A stretch of 64,000 bases of DNA from Psychrobacillus psychrodurans (GCA_900114885.1 FOUN01000002.1:434001-498000), one strand, 5' to 3'. Numbered from the stretch's first letter, positions 30,107 to 39,748 are shown. Translations and numbers: made by a program. Notes: generated by a model from the letters alone, not told the origin.

Positions 30107-30691
30107 ATGAAAATGAATATACCAAACCAAATTTCTTTGTTTCGTATATTTTTAATACCTGTTTTTATGTTTTTTATGCTTGTAGACTTCAATTGGGGAG
30201 ATATTACTTTATTGGGAGCAACTATTCCGGTTGGACATCTAGTTGGTGCTATTATTTTTATAATTGCTTCGATTACAGACTTTATCGATGGGTACTACGC
30301 TAGAAAATATAACTTAGTTACGAATATGGGGAAATTTCTTGACCCTTTAGCAGACAAGTTATTAGTTTCAGCTGCTTTAATCATTTTAGTTGAGTTTGGA
30401 ATGGCACCATCATGGGTAGTAATATTAATTATCAGCCGTGAGTTTGCAGTTACTGGTCTTCGATTGATATTAGCGAATGAAGGCGAGGTAGTAGCTGCCA
30501 ATCAATTAGGTAAAATAAAAATGTGGACACAAATTGTTGCGATTTCCTCCCTTTTATTGGGTAATATATTCTTTGAAATGTTCCATATACCATTTGATAT
30601 GATCATGCTGTATGTATGTCTATTCTTTACGGTCTGGTCTGGATGGGATTATTTTTATTTGAACCGCAAAGTGTTACTAGATTCTAAGTAG
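30107..30691 (+). CDS. pgsA: CDP-diacylglycerol--glycerol-3-phosphate phosphatidyltransferase
   Basis: Membrane enzyme making phosphatidylglycerol phosphate. The CDP-alcohol transferase signature D-G-x2-A-R-x8-G-x3-D-x3-D is complete (DGYYAR, then GKFLDPLAD, about 58-82), and there are about five membrane segments. AAGGAG at 30093-30098 supports the ATG at 30107 (194 residues) rather than the upstream TTG. Confidence 0.95.
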   Translation: MKMNIPNQISLFRIFLIPVFMFFMLVDFNWGDITLLGATIPVGHLVGAIIFIIASITDFIDGYYARKYNLVTNMGKFLDPLADKLLVSAALIILVEFGMAPSWVVILIISREFAVTGLRLILANEGEVVAANQLGKIKMWTQIVAISSLLLGNIFFEMFHIPFDMIMLYVCLFFTVWSGWDYFYLNRKVLLDSK

Positions 30692-30705
30692 GAAGGAAGT
30701 TCTTC

Positions 30706-31962
30706 ATGAAGGCAGAAATTATTGCAGTAGGATCAGAGTTATTACTAGGGCAGATTTCTAATACAAATGCCCGTTTTATTTCCACTCAATTAGCAGAGAT
30801 TGGTCTGGACGTTTACTATCACACGGTTGTTGGAGATAATGCGAATCGGCTGTTAGAATCGATTAAAATTGCAGAGAAACGAGCAGACCTTATTATTTTC
30901 ACAGGGGGATTAGGTCCGACAAAAGATGATTTGACGAAAGAAACTATTGCAAAGCATCTAGGTATGAACTTAGTGCTAGATAATCATGCAATCATGTATA
31001 TTGAAGATTTCTTTAAGCGTATGGATCGTAAAATGACGGAAAACAATAAAAAACAAGCACTTGTTTTAGAAGGATGCACCGTGCTGGAAAACAAACATGG
31101 TATGGCACCAGGGATGTTACTTTCTACGGATAGTCATTCATATATGCTACTTCCTGGACCGCCGAAAGAGATGGAGCCAATGTTCCAATTCGAAGCGAAG
31201 CCATTATTACCTCAACTCCTTTTGGATGAAAATGTTATTTTGTCCCATGTTATCCGTTTCTATGGAATTGGAGAAGCAGAATTGGAAACAGAAGTGCAGG
31301 ATCTCTTAGAGAACCAAACGAATCCAACACTTGCTCCACTTGCATCTGATGGTGAGGTTACCCTTCGTTTAACCTCAAAAAGTAATTCTGAAGAAGAAGC
31401 TTGGAAAAAGATAGAAATGTTACAAGCTGAAATCCTCAACCGTGTAGGTAAATTTGTTTATGGTTATAATAATGACTCTCTACCATCGAAATTGAGAGAA
31501 ATCCTTATTGAAAATAGCCTAACTATTTCAGCAGCAGAGAGTATGACGGCGGGACTTTTCCAATCGGAGCTTGCTGCAGTACCAGGAATGGGAGAAGCAT
31601 TGGTGGGTGGAATGATTACCTACACAGAAGATGTGAAGATTAACCAATTAGGTGTTGATGCTGATATTATTGAGAAATACAGCGTTGTTTCTAGTCAGTG
31701 TGCTGAGCAAATGGCTCTTCGAGTTAAAGAAAAGTTTCAGACGGATATCGGTGTGGGCATTACCGGGGCAGCGGGTCCTGATGGTCATGGGGGTCAACCG
31801 GCAGGTACAATTTGGATTGGAATCGCATTAGGCGATACTAAGCCAGTAACATATAAGCTTAATCTATCAGGTTTACGAAACACGAATAGAATTAGAACAG
31901 TGAAGTTTACAATCTATTATTTGATACGTTTGTTGCGGGAACTAAAATTATCAGGAATTTAA
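30706..31962 (+). CDS. cinA: Competence/damage-inducible protein CinA
   Basis: 418 residues. The N-terminal MoCF-like domain (about 1-170; SELLLGQISNTNARF, TGGLGPTKDD) acts as an ADP-ribose pyrophosphatase in some homologues. The C-terminal domain (about 255-410; SAAESMTAGLF and GVGITGAAGPDG) is the NMN-deamidase-like PncC fold. It lies upstream of recA, the classic cinA-recA order, but a terminator and a separate SOS-type promoter lie between them. Confidence 0.95.
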   Translation: MKAEIIAVGSELLLGQISNTNARFISTQLAEIGLDVYYHTVVGDNANRLLESIKIAEKRADLIIFTGGLGPTKDDLTKETIAKHLGMNLVLDNHAIMYIEDFFKRMDRKMTENNKKQALVLEGCTVLENKHGMAPGMLLSTDSHSYMLLPGPPKEMEPMFQFEAKPLLPQLLLDENVILSHVIRFYGIGEAELETEVQDLLENQTNPTLAPLASDGEVTLRLTSKSNSEEEAWKKIEMLQAEILNRVGKFVYGYNNDSLPSKLREILIENSLTISAAESMTAGLFQSELAAVPGMGEALVGGMITYTEDVKINQLGVDADIIEKYSVVSSQCAEQMALRVKEKFQTDIGVGITGAAGPDGHGGQPAGTIWIGIALGDTKPVTYKLNLSGLRNTNRIRTVKFTIYYLIRLLRELKLSGI

Positions 31963-31973
31963 TTTTGATTTAT

Positions 31974-32010
31974 AAAAACGGCCCAAAATTTAATTTTGAG
32001 TCGTTTTTCA
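31974..32010 (+). terminator. Terminator after cinA
   Basis: AAAACG-GCCCAAAATT pairs imperfectly with AATTTTGAGT-CGTTTT, followed by TTTTT. Confidence 0.7.
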
Positions 32011-32041
32011 CACTCAAAATTAAATAGTTATAAAAAATAAA

Positions 32042-32055
32042 CGAATGAACGTTCG
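32042..32055 (+). promoter_or_regulatory. LexA (SOS) box upstream of recA
   Basis: CGAATGAACGTTCG matches the Gram-positive LexA consensus CGAAC-N4-GTTCG with one mismatch (T for C at position 5). It lies 8 bp upstream of the -35 element of the recA promoter. Confidence 0.75.
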
Positions 32056-32063
32056 CTTTTTTC

Positions 32064-32092
32064 TTGTAAATTTCTCAAAGACCGAGTATAGT
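32064..32092 (+). promoter_or_regulatory. Sigma-A promoter of recA
   Basis: TTGTAA (32064-32069), a 17-bp spacer and TATAGT (32087-32092), about 50 bp upstream of the recA start and adjacent to the LexA box. Confidence 0.7.
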
Positions 32093-32141
32093 AAGAATAG
32101 AAATAAAAAACATCATCATTTCTTTTGAGGAGGAAATATAA

Positions 32142-33212
32142 TTGGCTAACAATGATCGTAAAGCAGCTTTAGATATGGCGTTAAAACAAATAGAGAAACA
32201 ATTTGGTAAAGGTTCTGTTATGAAACTAGGAGAAAAAACAAATCTAGAAATTTCTACATCTTCTAGTGGTTCATTAGCACTGGATGCTGCACTAGGAATA
32301 GGCGGGTATCCAAGAGGACGTATTATTGAAATATATGGTCCTGAGAGTTCAGGTAAAACAACTGTTGCTCTTCATGCCATCGCAGAAATACAAAAAACTG
32401 GTGGTCAAGCTGCGTTTATCGATGCTGAGCATGCCTTAGATCCAGTCTATGCACAAAAACTTGGTGTAAACATTGATGAATTACTGTTATCGCAACCAGA
32501 CACAGGGGAGCAAGCACTTGAAATAGCAGAAGCTCTTGTACGAAGTGGAGCAATTGAGATATTAGTAATTGACTCGGTAGCAGCATTAGTACCAAAAGCG
32601 GAAATTGAAGGAGAGATGGGAGATTCTCATATCGGACTTCAAGCACGTTTAATGTCACAAGCATTGCGTAAGCTATCAGGTGTAATTAATAAATCGAATA
32701 CGATTGCAATTTTCATTAACCAAATTCGTGAAAAAGTTGGAGTAATGTTCGGAAATCCAGAAGTTACACCAGGTGGTCGTGCGCTTAAATTCTATAGCTC
32801 TGTTCGTTTAGAAGTAAGACGTGCAGAAGCGATCAAACAAGGTACCGATATTATGGGGAACAAAACCAAGATTAAAGTAGTTAAGAACAAAGTAGCTCCA
32901 CCATTTAAAACTGCAGAAGTAGACATTATGTATGGTGAAGGGATTTCACAAGAAGGAGAAGTAGTTGACATAGGATCAGAGTTTGATATTATTCAAAAAA
33001 GTGGTTCTTGGTATGCGTACAATGAAGAGCGCATAGGTCAAGGTAGAGAAAATGCAAAACAGTACCTAAAAGAAAATCCTTCTATTAAATCTGAAATAAC
33101 TGGTAAAATCCGTGAATCACTTGGAATGGCGGCAAGTTCACTAACGATTGGTGGACATGAAGTCGAAGAGGAAGAAGACGGAGAGTTCGAATTACTATTA
33201 GATGAAGAATAA
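32142..33212 (+). CDS. recA: Recombinase RecA
   Basis: 356-residue strand-exchange ATPase and SOS co-protease. Walker [10 protein letters not shown] (about 66-74), Walker B-type [10 protein letters not shown], the DNA-binding loop L1/L2 regions and an acidic C-terminal tail ([15 protein letters not shown]) are all present. The start is a TTG nine bases after GAGGAGG, giving [10 protein letters not shown]. Its own SOS promoter separates it from cinA. pbpX, next in B. subtilis, is absent; a repeat fills the space before rny. Confidence 0.98.
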   Translation: MANNDRKAALDMALKQIEKQFGKGSVMKLGEKTNLEISTSSSGSLALDAALGIGGYPRGRIIEIYGPESSGKTTVALHAIAEIQKTGGQAAFIDAEHALDPVYAQKLGVNIDELLLSQPDTGEQALEIAEALVRSGAIEILVIDSVAALVPKAEIEGEMGDSHIGLQARLMSQALRKLSGVINKSNTIAIFINQIREKVGVMFGNPEVTPGGRALKFYSSVRLEVRRAEAIKQGTDIMGNKTKIKVVKNKVAPPFKTAEVDIMYGEGISQEGEVVDIGSEFDIIQKSGSWYAYNEERIGQGRENAKQYLKENPSIKSEITGKIRESLGMAASSLTIGGHEVEEEEDGEFELLLDEE

Positions 33213-33223
33213 AGTCCAGAAAG

Positions 33224-33250
33224 TCTCTCATTCATTTGAGAGATTTTTTT
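33224..33250 (+). terminator. Terminator after recA
   Basis: TCTCTCA (33224-33230) pairs with TGAGAGA (33237-33243), followed by eight T. Confidence 0.9.
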
Positions 33251-33264
33251 TGAAAGTTTATAAA

Positions 33265-33650
33265 CATGTAATGTGAATACTGGGTTCACAGGTCTTTAAG
33301 AATGTATAATGCAGCTGTTTTGCTCTTCAGTTGGACTCGTTCTGCATGGGTGAGCGATGCACCATCACCGTCGCTTGCGCTCAACATCTTGGTTCATCAC
33401 TCTCACTGATCGTGGGAGAGTCGCCACCTTTCACTTTGAATACGAATCATCTTTTCTCTAGTTAAACAAAAACGCACTAACCTATTTTCAAAAGTTATAT
33501 AAAATGCAATAAGGTTACCGAAAAATAGAGAGACTAGTCGTGACGTTAGTCACGACCAGACTCTCCAAAAAGTCCATCTGTATAATATAGATGGATGTTT
33601 GACCAAAGCCCTCAAAAAAGATAGAAACGGTTTTTGACCGTAAAGAAAGC
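33265..33650 (+). repeat. Long dispersed repeat, copy E (diverged core, hairpin module)
   Basis: The 33251-33780 gap has no credible gene. It begins with the same lead as copies B and D (ACTGGGTTCA near 33280), then a diverged GC-rich core ending in GAGTCGCCACC (about 33417-33427). After that comes the CATCTTTTCTCTAGTTA module shared with copy B (about 33450) and two strong hairpins (33526-33563 and 33571-33593) absent from copy B. Confidence 0.65.
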
Positions 33651-33787
33651 CTATGCTTTTTAAAGTAGACTTTTTCAAACCTAGCCATAATTTTCAATAA
33701 AAAACTGTATTTTTATTCGCTTGAATGAAACTACATATATCCAGATGTTTATTTTGTCCTACTTTTCATATATTATACTTCCCTTCC

Positions 33788-33816
33788 TTGACAGAGTATT
33801 TCTACATCTATACAAT
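33788..33816 (+). promoter_or_regulatory. Strong sigma-A promoter of rny
   Basis: A perfect TTGACA (33788-33793), an exact 17-bp spacer and TACAAT (33811-33816). The -10 is embedded in the palindrome TATACAATT-AA-AATTGTATA (33809-33828), and a second inverted repeat (ACGTATAT/ATATACGT, 33860-33883) lies in the leader. Confidence 0.8.
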
Positions 33817-33924
33817 TAAAATTGTATAATTTCTTTATTATTAAATGATTATAGGCATTACGTATATGTTTTTGTATATACGTGCCGACTGAAACTAAAA
33901 AGTATAGCATTAGGGGGTGTTCGA

Positions 33925-35481
33925 ATGACAGAAATTATCATCTCCGCTTTGCTTGGTCTGATTGTCGGTGCCGTTGTTGGTTATATTTATCTGAAAAACG
34001 TGAACGATTCAAAAGTGACTGGTGCAAAACAATCTTCAGCAAGTATCATAGATGAAGCAAAGCGAGAAGCGGAAGCGTTGAAGAAAGAAGCACTTTTAGA
34101 AGCCAAAGATGAAACTCACAAATTACGAAATGAAGCAGAATCTGACATCCGTGAACGCCGAGGCGAACTGCAAAAACAGGAAAATCGGTTATTACAAAGA
34201 GAAGAGAACCTTGATCGTAAAGATGATGCTCTAAACAAGAGAGAAGTAGGTCTTGAGCGTAAAGATGATGCTCTAACTGAAAGACAACAGCATATCGAAC
34301 AGAAAGAAAGCAAAGTGGATGAACTAGTTAAAAAGCAACAAACTGAACTAGAAAGAATTTCTACTTTAACTCGTGAAGAGGCGAAATCCATAATTCTTCA
34401 AGAAGTAGAAAATGAACTTGCTACGGATATTGCTGTGATGACAAAGGAATCGGAAACTAGAGCTAAAGAAGAATCCGATAAAAAATCTCGTGAGATTCTT
34501 TCCCTTGCGTTACAACGTTTTGCAGCAGACCATGTTGCAGAAACAACTGTTTCTGTAGTTAACTTGCCAAATGATGAGATGAAAGGTCGTATTATTGGCC
34601 GTGAAGGTCGAAACATTCGTACACTTGAGACGTTAACTGGTATTGATTTAATTATCGATGATACTCCAGAAGCTGTGATTCTTTCAGGCTTTGATCCAAT
34701 TCGAAGAGAAACTGCCCGTTTAGCACTTGAAAAACTGGTACAGGATGGACGAATTCATCCTGCACGAATCGAAGAAATGGTAGAAAAGTCTAGAAGAGAA
34801 GTAGATGAGCAAATTCGCGAAATTGGTGAACAAACTACATTCGATATTGGAATTCATAATTTACATCCCGACCTTATGAAAATTCTAGGTAGACTTCGTT
34901 ATCGTACAAGCTATGGTCAAAATGTATTAAAACACTCAACAGAAGTTGCCTATTTAGCTGGGTTATTAGCTGCAGAACTTGGTGAAGACGTAACACTTGC
35001 AAGACGTGCAGGGTTACTTCATGATATTGGGAAAGCAATTGACCATGAAGTGGAAGGCAGCCATGTAGAAATTGGTGTTGAGCTTGCAACAAAATATAAA
35101 GAGCATCCAGTAGTCATTAATAGTATTGCTTCCCATCATGGAGATACAGAAGCTACTTCTGTTATTGCCGTATTAGTGGCGGCTGCCGATGCATTATCAG
35201 CAGCACGACCTGGTGCAAGAAGCGAAACATTAGAAAACTACATTCGTCGTTTGGAGAAATTAGAAGAAATTTCTGAATCCTATGAGGGTGTAGAAAAATC
35301 ATTTGCTATTCAAGCTGGTCGAGAGATTCGTATAATGGTTCGTCCGGATCAGATTGATGACTTAACTGCTCATCGTTTGGCGAGAGATATCCGTAAACGA
35401 ATTGAAGAAGAATTAGATTATCCTGGTCATATTAAAGTGACTGTTATTAGAGAAACTAGAGCTGTAGAATATGCAAAATAA
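33925..35481 (+). CDS. rny: Ribonuclease Y
   Basis: 518-residue membrane-anchored endoribonuclease that starts mRNA decay. One N-terminal membrane segment (about 3-23), a long charged coiled coil (about 30-200), a KH domain (about 210-275, [12 protein letters not shown]) and an HD domain with [12 protein letters not shown] (about 364-375) are in the usual order. ATG after a GGGGGTG site. Together with PNPase and RNase J2 in this window it forms the Bacillales RNA decay machinery. Confidence 0.97.
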   Translation: MTEIIISALLGLIVGAVVGYIYLKNVNDSKVTGAKQSSASIIDEAKREAEALKKEALLEAKDETHKLRNEAESDIRERRGELQKQENRLLQREENLDRKDDALNKREVGLERKDDALTERQQHIEQKESKVDELVKKQQTELERISTLTREEAKSIILQEVENELATDIAVMTKESETRAKEESDKKSREILSLALQRFAADHVAETTVSVVNLPNDEMKGRIIGREGRNIRTLETLTGIDLIIDDTPEAVILSGFDPIRRETARLALEKLVQDGRIHPARIEEMVEKSRREVDEQIREIGEQTTFDIGIHNLHPDLMKILGRLRYRTSYGQNVLKHSTEVAYLAGLLAAELGEDVTLARRAGLLHDIGKAIDHEVEGSHVEIGVELATKYKEHPVVINSIASHHGDTEATSVIAVLVAAADALSAARPGARSETLENYIRRLEKLEEISESYEGVEKSFAIQAGREIRIMVRPDQIDDLTAHRLARDIRKRIEEELDYPGHIKVTVIRETRAVEYAK

Positions 35482-35524
35482 CATTCAATAATGGTGTTCT
35501 ACTGTTTGCTAAGTTAGTATTAAC

Positions 35525-35552
35525 AAAAAGGCTTCGAAATGAAGCCTTTTTT
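35525..35552 (+). terminator. Terminator after rny
   Basis: AAAAAGGCTTC (35525-35535) pairs with GAAGCCTTTTT (35541-35551). An in-frame ATG at 35539 lies inside it, which argues against that being the ymdB start. Confidence 0.9.
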
Positions 35553-35574
35553 TCGTGAAAGGAATGAAATAGTA

Positions 35575-36372
35575 ATGAGAATATTATTTATAGGTGATAT
35601 CGTTGGTTCGATGGGACGAGATACATTAGAAGATTATTTACCAAGATTAAAAAGAAAATATAATGTAGATGTAGTTATTGCTAATGGGGAGAATGCAGCT
35701 GCAGGTCGTGGGATTACTAAAAGTATTTTTCAATCATTGCTCCATATGGGCGTAGATGTAGTAACGATGGGTAACCACACTTGGGATCAAAAAGAAATTA
35801 TGGATTTTATCGATGACACGGATTATTTAATTCGTCCTGCGAACTTTTCAGAGGATGCACCTGGTAAAGGGATGACTTCCATCTCTAAAGGGGGTCATAC
35901 CATTTCAGTGATCAATATGCATGGCCGCACATTTTTACCACCCCATGATGATCCATTTAAGATGGCTACTGAAATGGTTGAAGATGCGAAAAAACTATCA
36001 CCAATTGTCTTTGTAGATTTTCATGCAGAAGCTACAAGTGAAAAAATCGCATTTGGTTGGCATTTAGATGGAAAAGCTTCTGTTGTAGTTGGAACACATA
36101 CGCATGTTCAAACTGCAGACTCCCGTATATTACCTGGAGGGACTGCTTATATCACAGATGTTGGTATGACAGGCCCATACGATGGGGTACTAGGTATGAA
36201 AAAAGAAGATGTTCTTTACCGTTTTCAAACGAATATGCCAGCTCGTTTTGAAGTACCAAAGACCGGACGTTCTGTGCTTAGCGGTTTCTTTGTAGAAGTG
36301 GACAATACCACTGGGAAAGCAATACACCAGGAACGAATTTATATAAACGAGGATTACCCATTTAAAGGCTAA
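35575..36372 (+). CDS. ymdB: YmdB-family phosphodiesterase
   Basis: 265-residue calcineurin-like metallophosphoesterase; the B. subtilis homologue hydrolyses 2',3'-cyclic nucleotides and affects biofilm and motility gene choice. Metal-binding motifs GDIVGSMGRD (about 6-15), NGENAAAGRG, MGNHTWD (about 66-72), DFHAEATSE and GTHTHVQTAD are all present. The start is the ATG at 35575 (MRILFIGDIVG) after a GAAAGGAA site. It follows rny, the conserved pair. Confidence 0.95.
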   Translation: MRILFIGDIVGSMGRDTLEDYLPRLKRKYNVDVVIANGENAAAGRGITKSIFQSLLHMGVDVVTMGNHTWDQKEIMDFIDDTDYLIRPANFSEDAPGKGMTSISKGGHTISVINMHGRTFLPPHDDPFKMATEMVEDAKKLSPIVFVDFHAEATSEKIAFGWHLDGKASVVVGTHTHVQTADSRILPGGTAYITDVGMTGPYDGVLGMKKEDVLYRFQTNMPARFEVPKTGRSVLSGFFVEVDNTTGKAIHQERIYINEDYPFKG

Positions 36373-36456
36373 AAGTCTAAAAGATTACTCCTGCGCATAA
36401 GTTAGATTATGAACCAGAAGCAAGTTCATAATATAGCGACAAAAGGAGAAATGATA

Positions 36457-36723
36457 GTGGATTCTTTAAAAGTATCTTCCAGATCAAACCCAAATTCAGT
36501 TGCTGGGGCATTAGTTGCAGTAATTAGAGAACAAGGGTATGCAGAGATGCAAGCAGTAGGAGCAGGAGCATTAAATCAGGCTATCAAAGCGATAGCAATT
36601 GCCCGAGGATTTGTAGCCCCAAGTGGAACAGACCTAACTTGTTCTCCTGCCTTCACCGATATTGTCATATCAGGTGAAGATCGAACAGCTTTAAAGTTAC
36701 TTGTTGAAAAAAAAGCAAAATAG
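36457..36723 (+). CDS. spoVS: Stage V sporulation protein S
   Basis: 88-residue Alba-like protein needed for normal septation and sporulation. The conserved run GAGALNQAIKAIAIARGFVA is present (about residues 36-55). AAGGAG at 36443-36448 is spaced correctly for the GTG at 36457 (MDSLKVSSRSN), while the ATG at 36451 is too close and the ATG at 36409 adds a non-conserved extension. Single gene with its own terminator. Confidence 0.95.
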   Translation: MDSLKVSSRSNPNSVAGALVAVIREQGYAEMQAVGAGALNQAIKAIAIARGFVAPSGTDLTCSPAFTDIVISGEDRTALKLLVEKKAK

Positions 36724-36725
36724 AC

Positions 36726-36766
36726 GGGGGGTCGCTACTTTTATAGTAGGCGACCTCTCTTTTTAA
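36726..36766 (+). terminator. Terminator after spoVS
   Basis: GGGTCGC-TAC pairs with GTA-GGCGACC around an AT-rich loop (about 36729-36757), followed by a T-run. Confidence 0.75.
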
Positions 36767-36942
36767 TAATTAGTACTAACTAAATGAATTTATAGATTTT
36801 TTTCGAATAATTTGTGACACTACGTTTCCGTCAAAGGTCTGAATTTCTATAAAAATACGGGGAATACATAGTGATAACTGCTAGTTCGTGATAAACTTAT
36901 GAAGGAAATTAGTATTTAATCGAATAGTAAGGAGATGTTTAT

Positions 36943-38697
36943 ATGTTGCAACAGCTTTCTTGGAAAGTAGGAGGGCAGCAAGGAGAGGGTATTGAAAGTA
37001 CAGGAGAAATATTCTCAATGGCGATGAACCGCCTAGGATACTATCTGTACGGATACCGTCATTTCTCTTCTCGAATTAAAGGTGGCCATACAAACAATAA
37101 AATCTGTGTACGTCCAACGCAAGTTCGTACAATTCCAGATGATTTAGATATTTTAGTAGCATTCGATCAAGAAACAATTGATGTCAACTACAAAGAGTTA
37201 ACGGAAAAAAGTGTAGTTTTGGCAGATGCGAAATTCTCACCAGTAGCACCTGAAGATTGTAAGGCACCAATGTATATTGTTCCTTTCACAGAGGTAGCTG
37301 CAGAACTTGGAACATCTCTTATGAAAAACATGGTAGCAATTGGCGCAAGTGCTGCACTACTTAACTTGGATAAAGCAGTATTCCAAGGGGTAGTAGATGA
37401 AATTTTTGGTAAAAAGGGACAAGAAGTAGTAGAAAAAAACATGCAAGCTATTCAACAGGGCTTTGAAACAATGGCTGAGCAACTGGGAGATCGTCTTGGT
37501 GAGTGGGAAATTGCGCCTGCTGACGGAAAACATCGGATGTTTATGATAGGAAATGATGCGATTGCTTTTGGTGCATTAGCAGCAGGTGTTCGCTTTATGG
37601 CTGCATATCCGATTACTCCTGCATCGGAAATTATGGAATATATGATTAAAAAACTACCATTATTTGGTGGAGCTGTTATACAAACAGAGGATGAAATTGC
37701 TGCTGCTACAATGGCAATTGGTTCAAACTATGGTGGTGTTCGTGCTTTTACTGCATCTGCAGGTCCAGGGCTTTCACTGATGATGGAGGCAATCGGTCTT
37801 TCCGGTATGACGGAGCAACCACTTGTAATTGTGGATACACAGCGTGGGGGACCTTCAACTGGTTTACCGACTAAACAAGAACAATCCGATTTAATGCAAA
37901 TGATTTATGGAACTCATGGAGAAATTCCAAAGGTGGTTATTGCACCAAGTACTGGAGAAGAAGCATTCTATGATACTATTCAAGCTTTCAATATTGCGGA
38001 GGAATTGCAGCTTCCAGTAATTATTTTATCAGATTTACAACTATCACTCGGTAAACAAACAGTAGAGCCATTTGATTATTCTAAGGTTGAAATCCGTCGT
38101 GGTAAATTAGTAGAAAATGATGAAATTCCTGTAGCTGAGGATAAATCATACTTCAAGCGTTTTGAAGTAACGGAAGATGGAATATCACCACGTGTTCTAC
38201 CGGGTACAGAGCATGCAATTCACCATGTAACTGGGGTTGAGCATGATGAAACAGGTAAACCATCTGAGGCAGCAACAAATCGTAAAGCTCAAATGGATAA
38301 ACGTTTAGGGAAGCTTCAGCATATTAACTTCAAAGAGCCGGTATACGTAAACGCACCTTACGAAGAAGCGGATATACTATTTGTTGGCTTTAACTCTACT
38401 AGAGGAGTGCTAGAAGAATTACAACAAACATTTATTGAAAGTGATATTAAAGTAAATCATGCACATATTCGTTTAATTCATCCATTCCCAGTGGAAGTAA
38501 TGCACTCACTAGTTGCAAAAGCGAAAAAAGTAGTAGTAGTAGAGAATAATGCAACTGGTCAATTAGCAAATATCATTAAAATGAATGTTGGCGGTCATGA
38601 TAAATTGGTAAGTGTAACAAAATATGATGGCACACCATTTTTACCATTACAGCTTGCAAAACAAGTAAAGGAGTTGCTAACAGATGGTAACATTTAA
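36943..38697 (+). CDS. korA: 2-oxoacid:ferredoxin oxidoreductase, alpha (fused gamma-alpha)
   Basis: 584-residue subunit with an N-terminal gamma domain (about 1-190; KVGGQQGEGIESTGEIF) and an alpha domain with the pyruvate/flavodoxin oxidoreductase fold (about 205-580; AAYPITPASEIMEYM, and the EDE motif). With KorB it probably oxidises 2-oxoglutarate (or another 2-oxoacid) to the acyl-CoA with ferredoxin reduction. It overlaps korB by 14 bp. B. subtilis has tdh-kbl in this place; other Bacillus species have the kor pair. Confidence 0.92.
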   Translation: MLQQLSWKVGGQQGEGIESTGEIFSMAMNRLGYYLYGYRHFSSRIKGGHTNNKICVRPTQVRTIPDDLDILVAFDQETIDVNYKELTEKSVVLADAKFSPVAPEDCKAPMYIVPFTEVAAELGTSLMKNMVAIGASAALLNLDKAVFQGVVDEIFGKKGQEVVEKNMQAIQQGFETMAEQLGDRLGEWEIAPADGKHRMFMIGNDAIAFGALAAGVRFMAAYPITPASEIMEYMIKKLPLFGGAVIQTEDEIAAATMAIGSNYGGVRAFTASAGPGLSLMMEAIGLSGMTEQPLVIVDTQRGGPSTGLPTKQEQSDLMQMIYGTHGEIPKVVIAPSTGEEAFYDTIQAFNIAEELQLPVIILSDLQLSLGKQTVEPFDYSKVEIRRGKLVENDEIPVAEDKSYFKRFEVTEDGISPRVLPGTEHAIHHVTGVEHDETGKPSEAATNRKAQMDKRLGKLQHINFKEPVYVNAPYEEADILFVGFNSTRGVLEELQQTFIESDIKVNHAHIRLIHPFPVEVMHSLVAKAKKVVVVENNATGQLANIIKMNVGGHDKLVSVTKYDGTPFLPLQLAKQVKELLTDGNI

Positions 38698-39550
38698 AGA
38701 TTTTCGTAATAATGTAAAACCTAACTGGTGTCCAGGTTGTGGTGACTTCTCGGTGCAGGCAGCAATTCAACGTGCTGCAGCAAATGTTGGCATTCAACCA
38801 CATGATTTAGCTGTAATTTCTGGTATCGGCTGTTCTGGGCGTATTTCTGGATATATTCATTCATATGGTTTCCATGGTATTCACGGTCGTGCACTTCCAA
38901 TTGCACAGGGATTAAAAATGGCAAACAAAGATTTACATGTTATTGCTTCTGGTGGTGATGGTGATGGATTTGCAATAGGGATGGGTCATACCATTCATTC
39001 CATCCGTCGTAATGTCGATATAACTTATGTTGTAATGGACAACCAAATCTACGGTTTAACAAAAGGGCAAACATCCCCACGTTCAGCAGAGGGCTTTAAA
39101 ACGAAGTCAACTCCTGGTGGAGCAATTGAACCATCTGTTCAACCGTTAGAACTGGCCCTAACTTCTGGAGCAACATTTGTAGCGCAAGGATTTTCTTCTG
39201 ATATTAAAGAGCTAACTGCAATTATCGAAGCTGGCATTAATCATAAAGGATTTTCGTTCATCAATGTTTTTAGCCCATGCGTAACTTACAATAAGGTAAA
39301 TACTTATGACTGGTTTAAAGAACATTTAACAAAGCTTTCCGCTGTAGAAGGATATGACTCTACTAACAGAGAAGAAGCTATGAAAGTAGTAATGGAAACA
39401 GAAGGTCTTGTTACAGGTATTATTTATCAAGATGAAAACGCCCCATCCTACCAAGAACAAGTTCCTGGTTATGCACCAACCCCACTTGTCGATCAAAATT
39501 TGAAGATGAGTGAACAGGAATTCAACGCTTTAATTCAAGATTTTATGTGA
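38684..39550 (+). CDS. korB: 2-oxoacid:ferredoxin oxidoreductase, beta
   Basis: 288-residue thiamine-diphosphate-binding subunit. Cysteines in WCPGCGD (about 12-15), GIGCSG (about 48) and FSPCVTY (about 197) are those expected to hold the 4Fe-4S cluster. The GDGDGFAIG segment (about 88-96) is the TPP/Mg motif. It works with KorA; the ferredoxin partner is not in the window. Confidence 0.93.
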   Translation: MVTFKDFRNNVKPNWCPGCGDFSVQAAIQRAAANVGIQPHDLAVISGIGCSGRISGYIHSYGFHGIHGRALPIAQGLKMANKDLHVIASGGDGDGFAIGMGHTIHSIRRNVDITYVVMDNQIYGLTKGQTSPRSAEGFKTKSTPGGAIEPSVQPLELALTSGATFVAQGFSSDIKELTAIIEAGINHKGFSFINVFSPCVTYNKVNTYDWFKEHLTKLSAVEGYDSTNREEAMKVVMETEGLVTGIIYQDENAPSYQEQVPGYAPTPLVDQNLKMSEQEFNALIQDFM

Positions 39551-39556
39551 TATAAC

Positions 39557-39597
39557 TGAGCTCATGAACCGTTAATGTTCATGGGCTATTTTTATAC
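39557..39597 (+). terminator. Terminator after korB
   Basis: AGCTCATGAAC pairs with GTTCATGGGCT (one G-U pair) around CGTTAAT, followed by ATTTTTAT. Its 3' arm is complementary to the repeat motif found just downstream. Confidence 0.85.
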
Positions 39598-39603
39598 AAG
39601 CGA

Positions 39604-39748
39604 AAGCCCATAAATATTAAAAAATAGCCCATAACAAGCAGAAGATAGCCCATAAAAACCATGCTAGCCCTTCATAGACAGATTATAGCTCTTAAATATG
39701 CTCGGATAGACCTTTATAATGAGGAAATAGCCCATAACATCTCCCACC
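39604..39748 (+). repeat. Seven-copy 21-nt-period array
   Basis: TAGCCCATAA-like motifs start at 39604, 39625, 39646, 39665, 39686, 39707 and 39728: six steps, five of exactly 21 nt and one of 19. The first 10 nt are conserved best (copies 2, 3 and 7 are near identical), and the other 11 are AT-rich and variable. Not a CRISPR: the repeats are too short and too degenerate. The rest of the 318-bp gap (39749-39868) shows no gene. Confidence 0.8.

Noticed and set aside
39604-39748. CRISPR array
   Set aside because: The unit is 21 nt with only about 10 conserved bases, there are no proper spacers and no cas genes.
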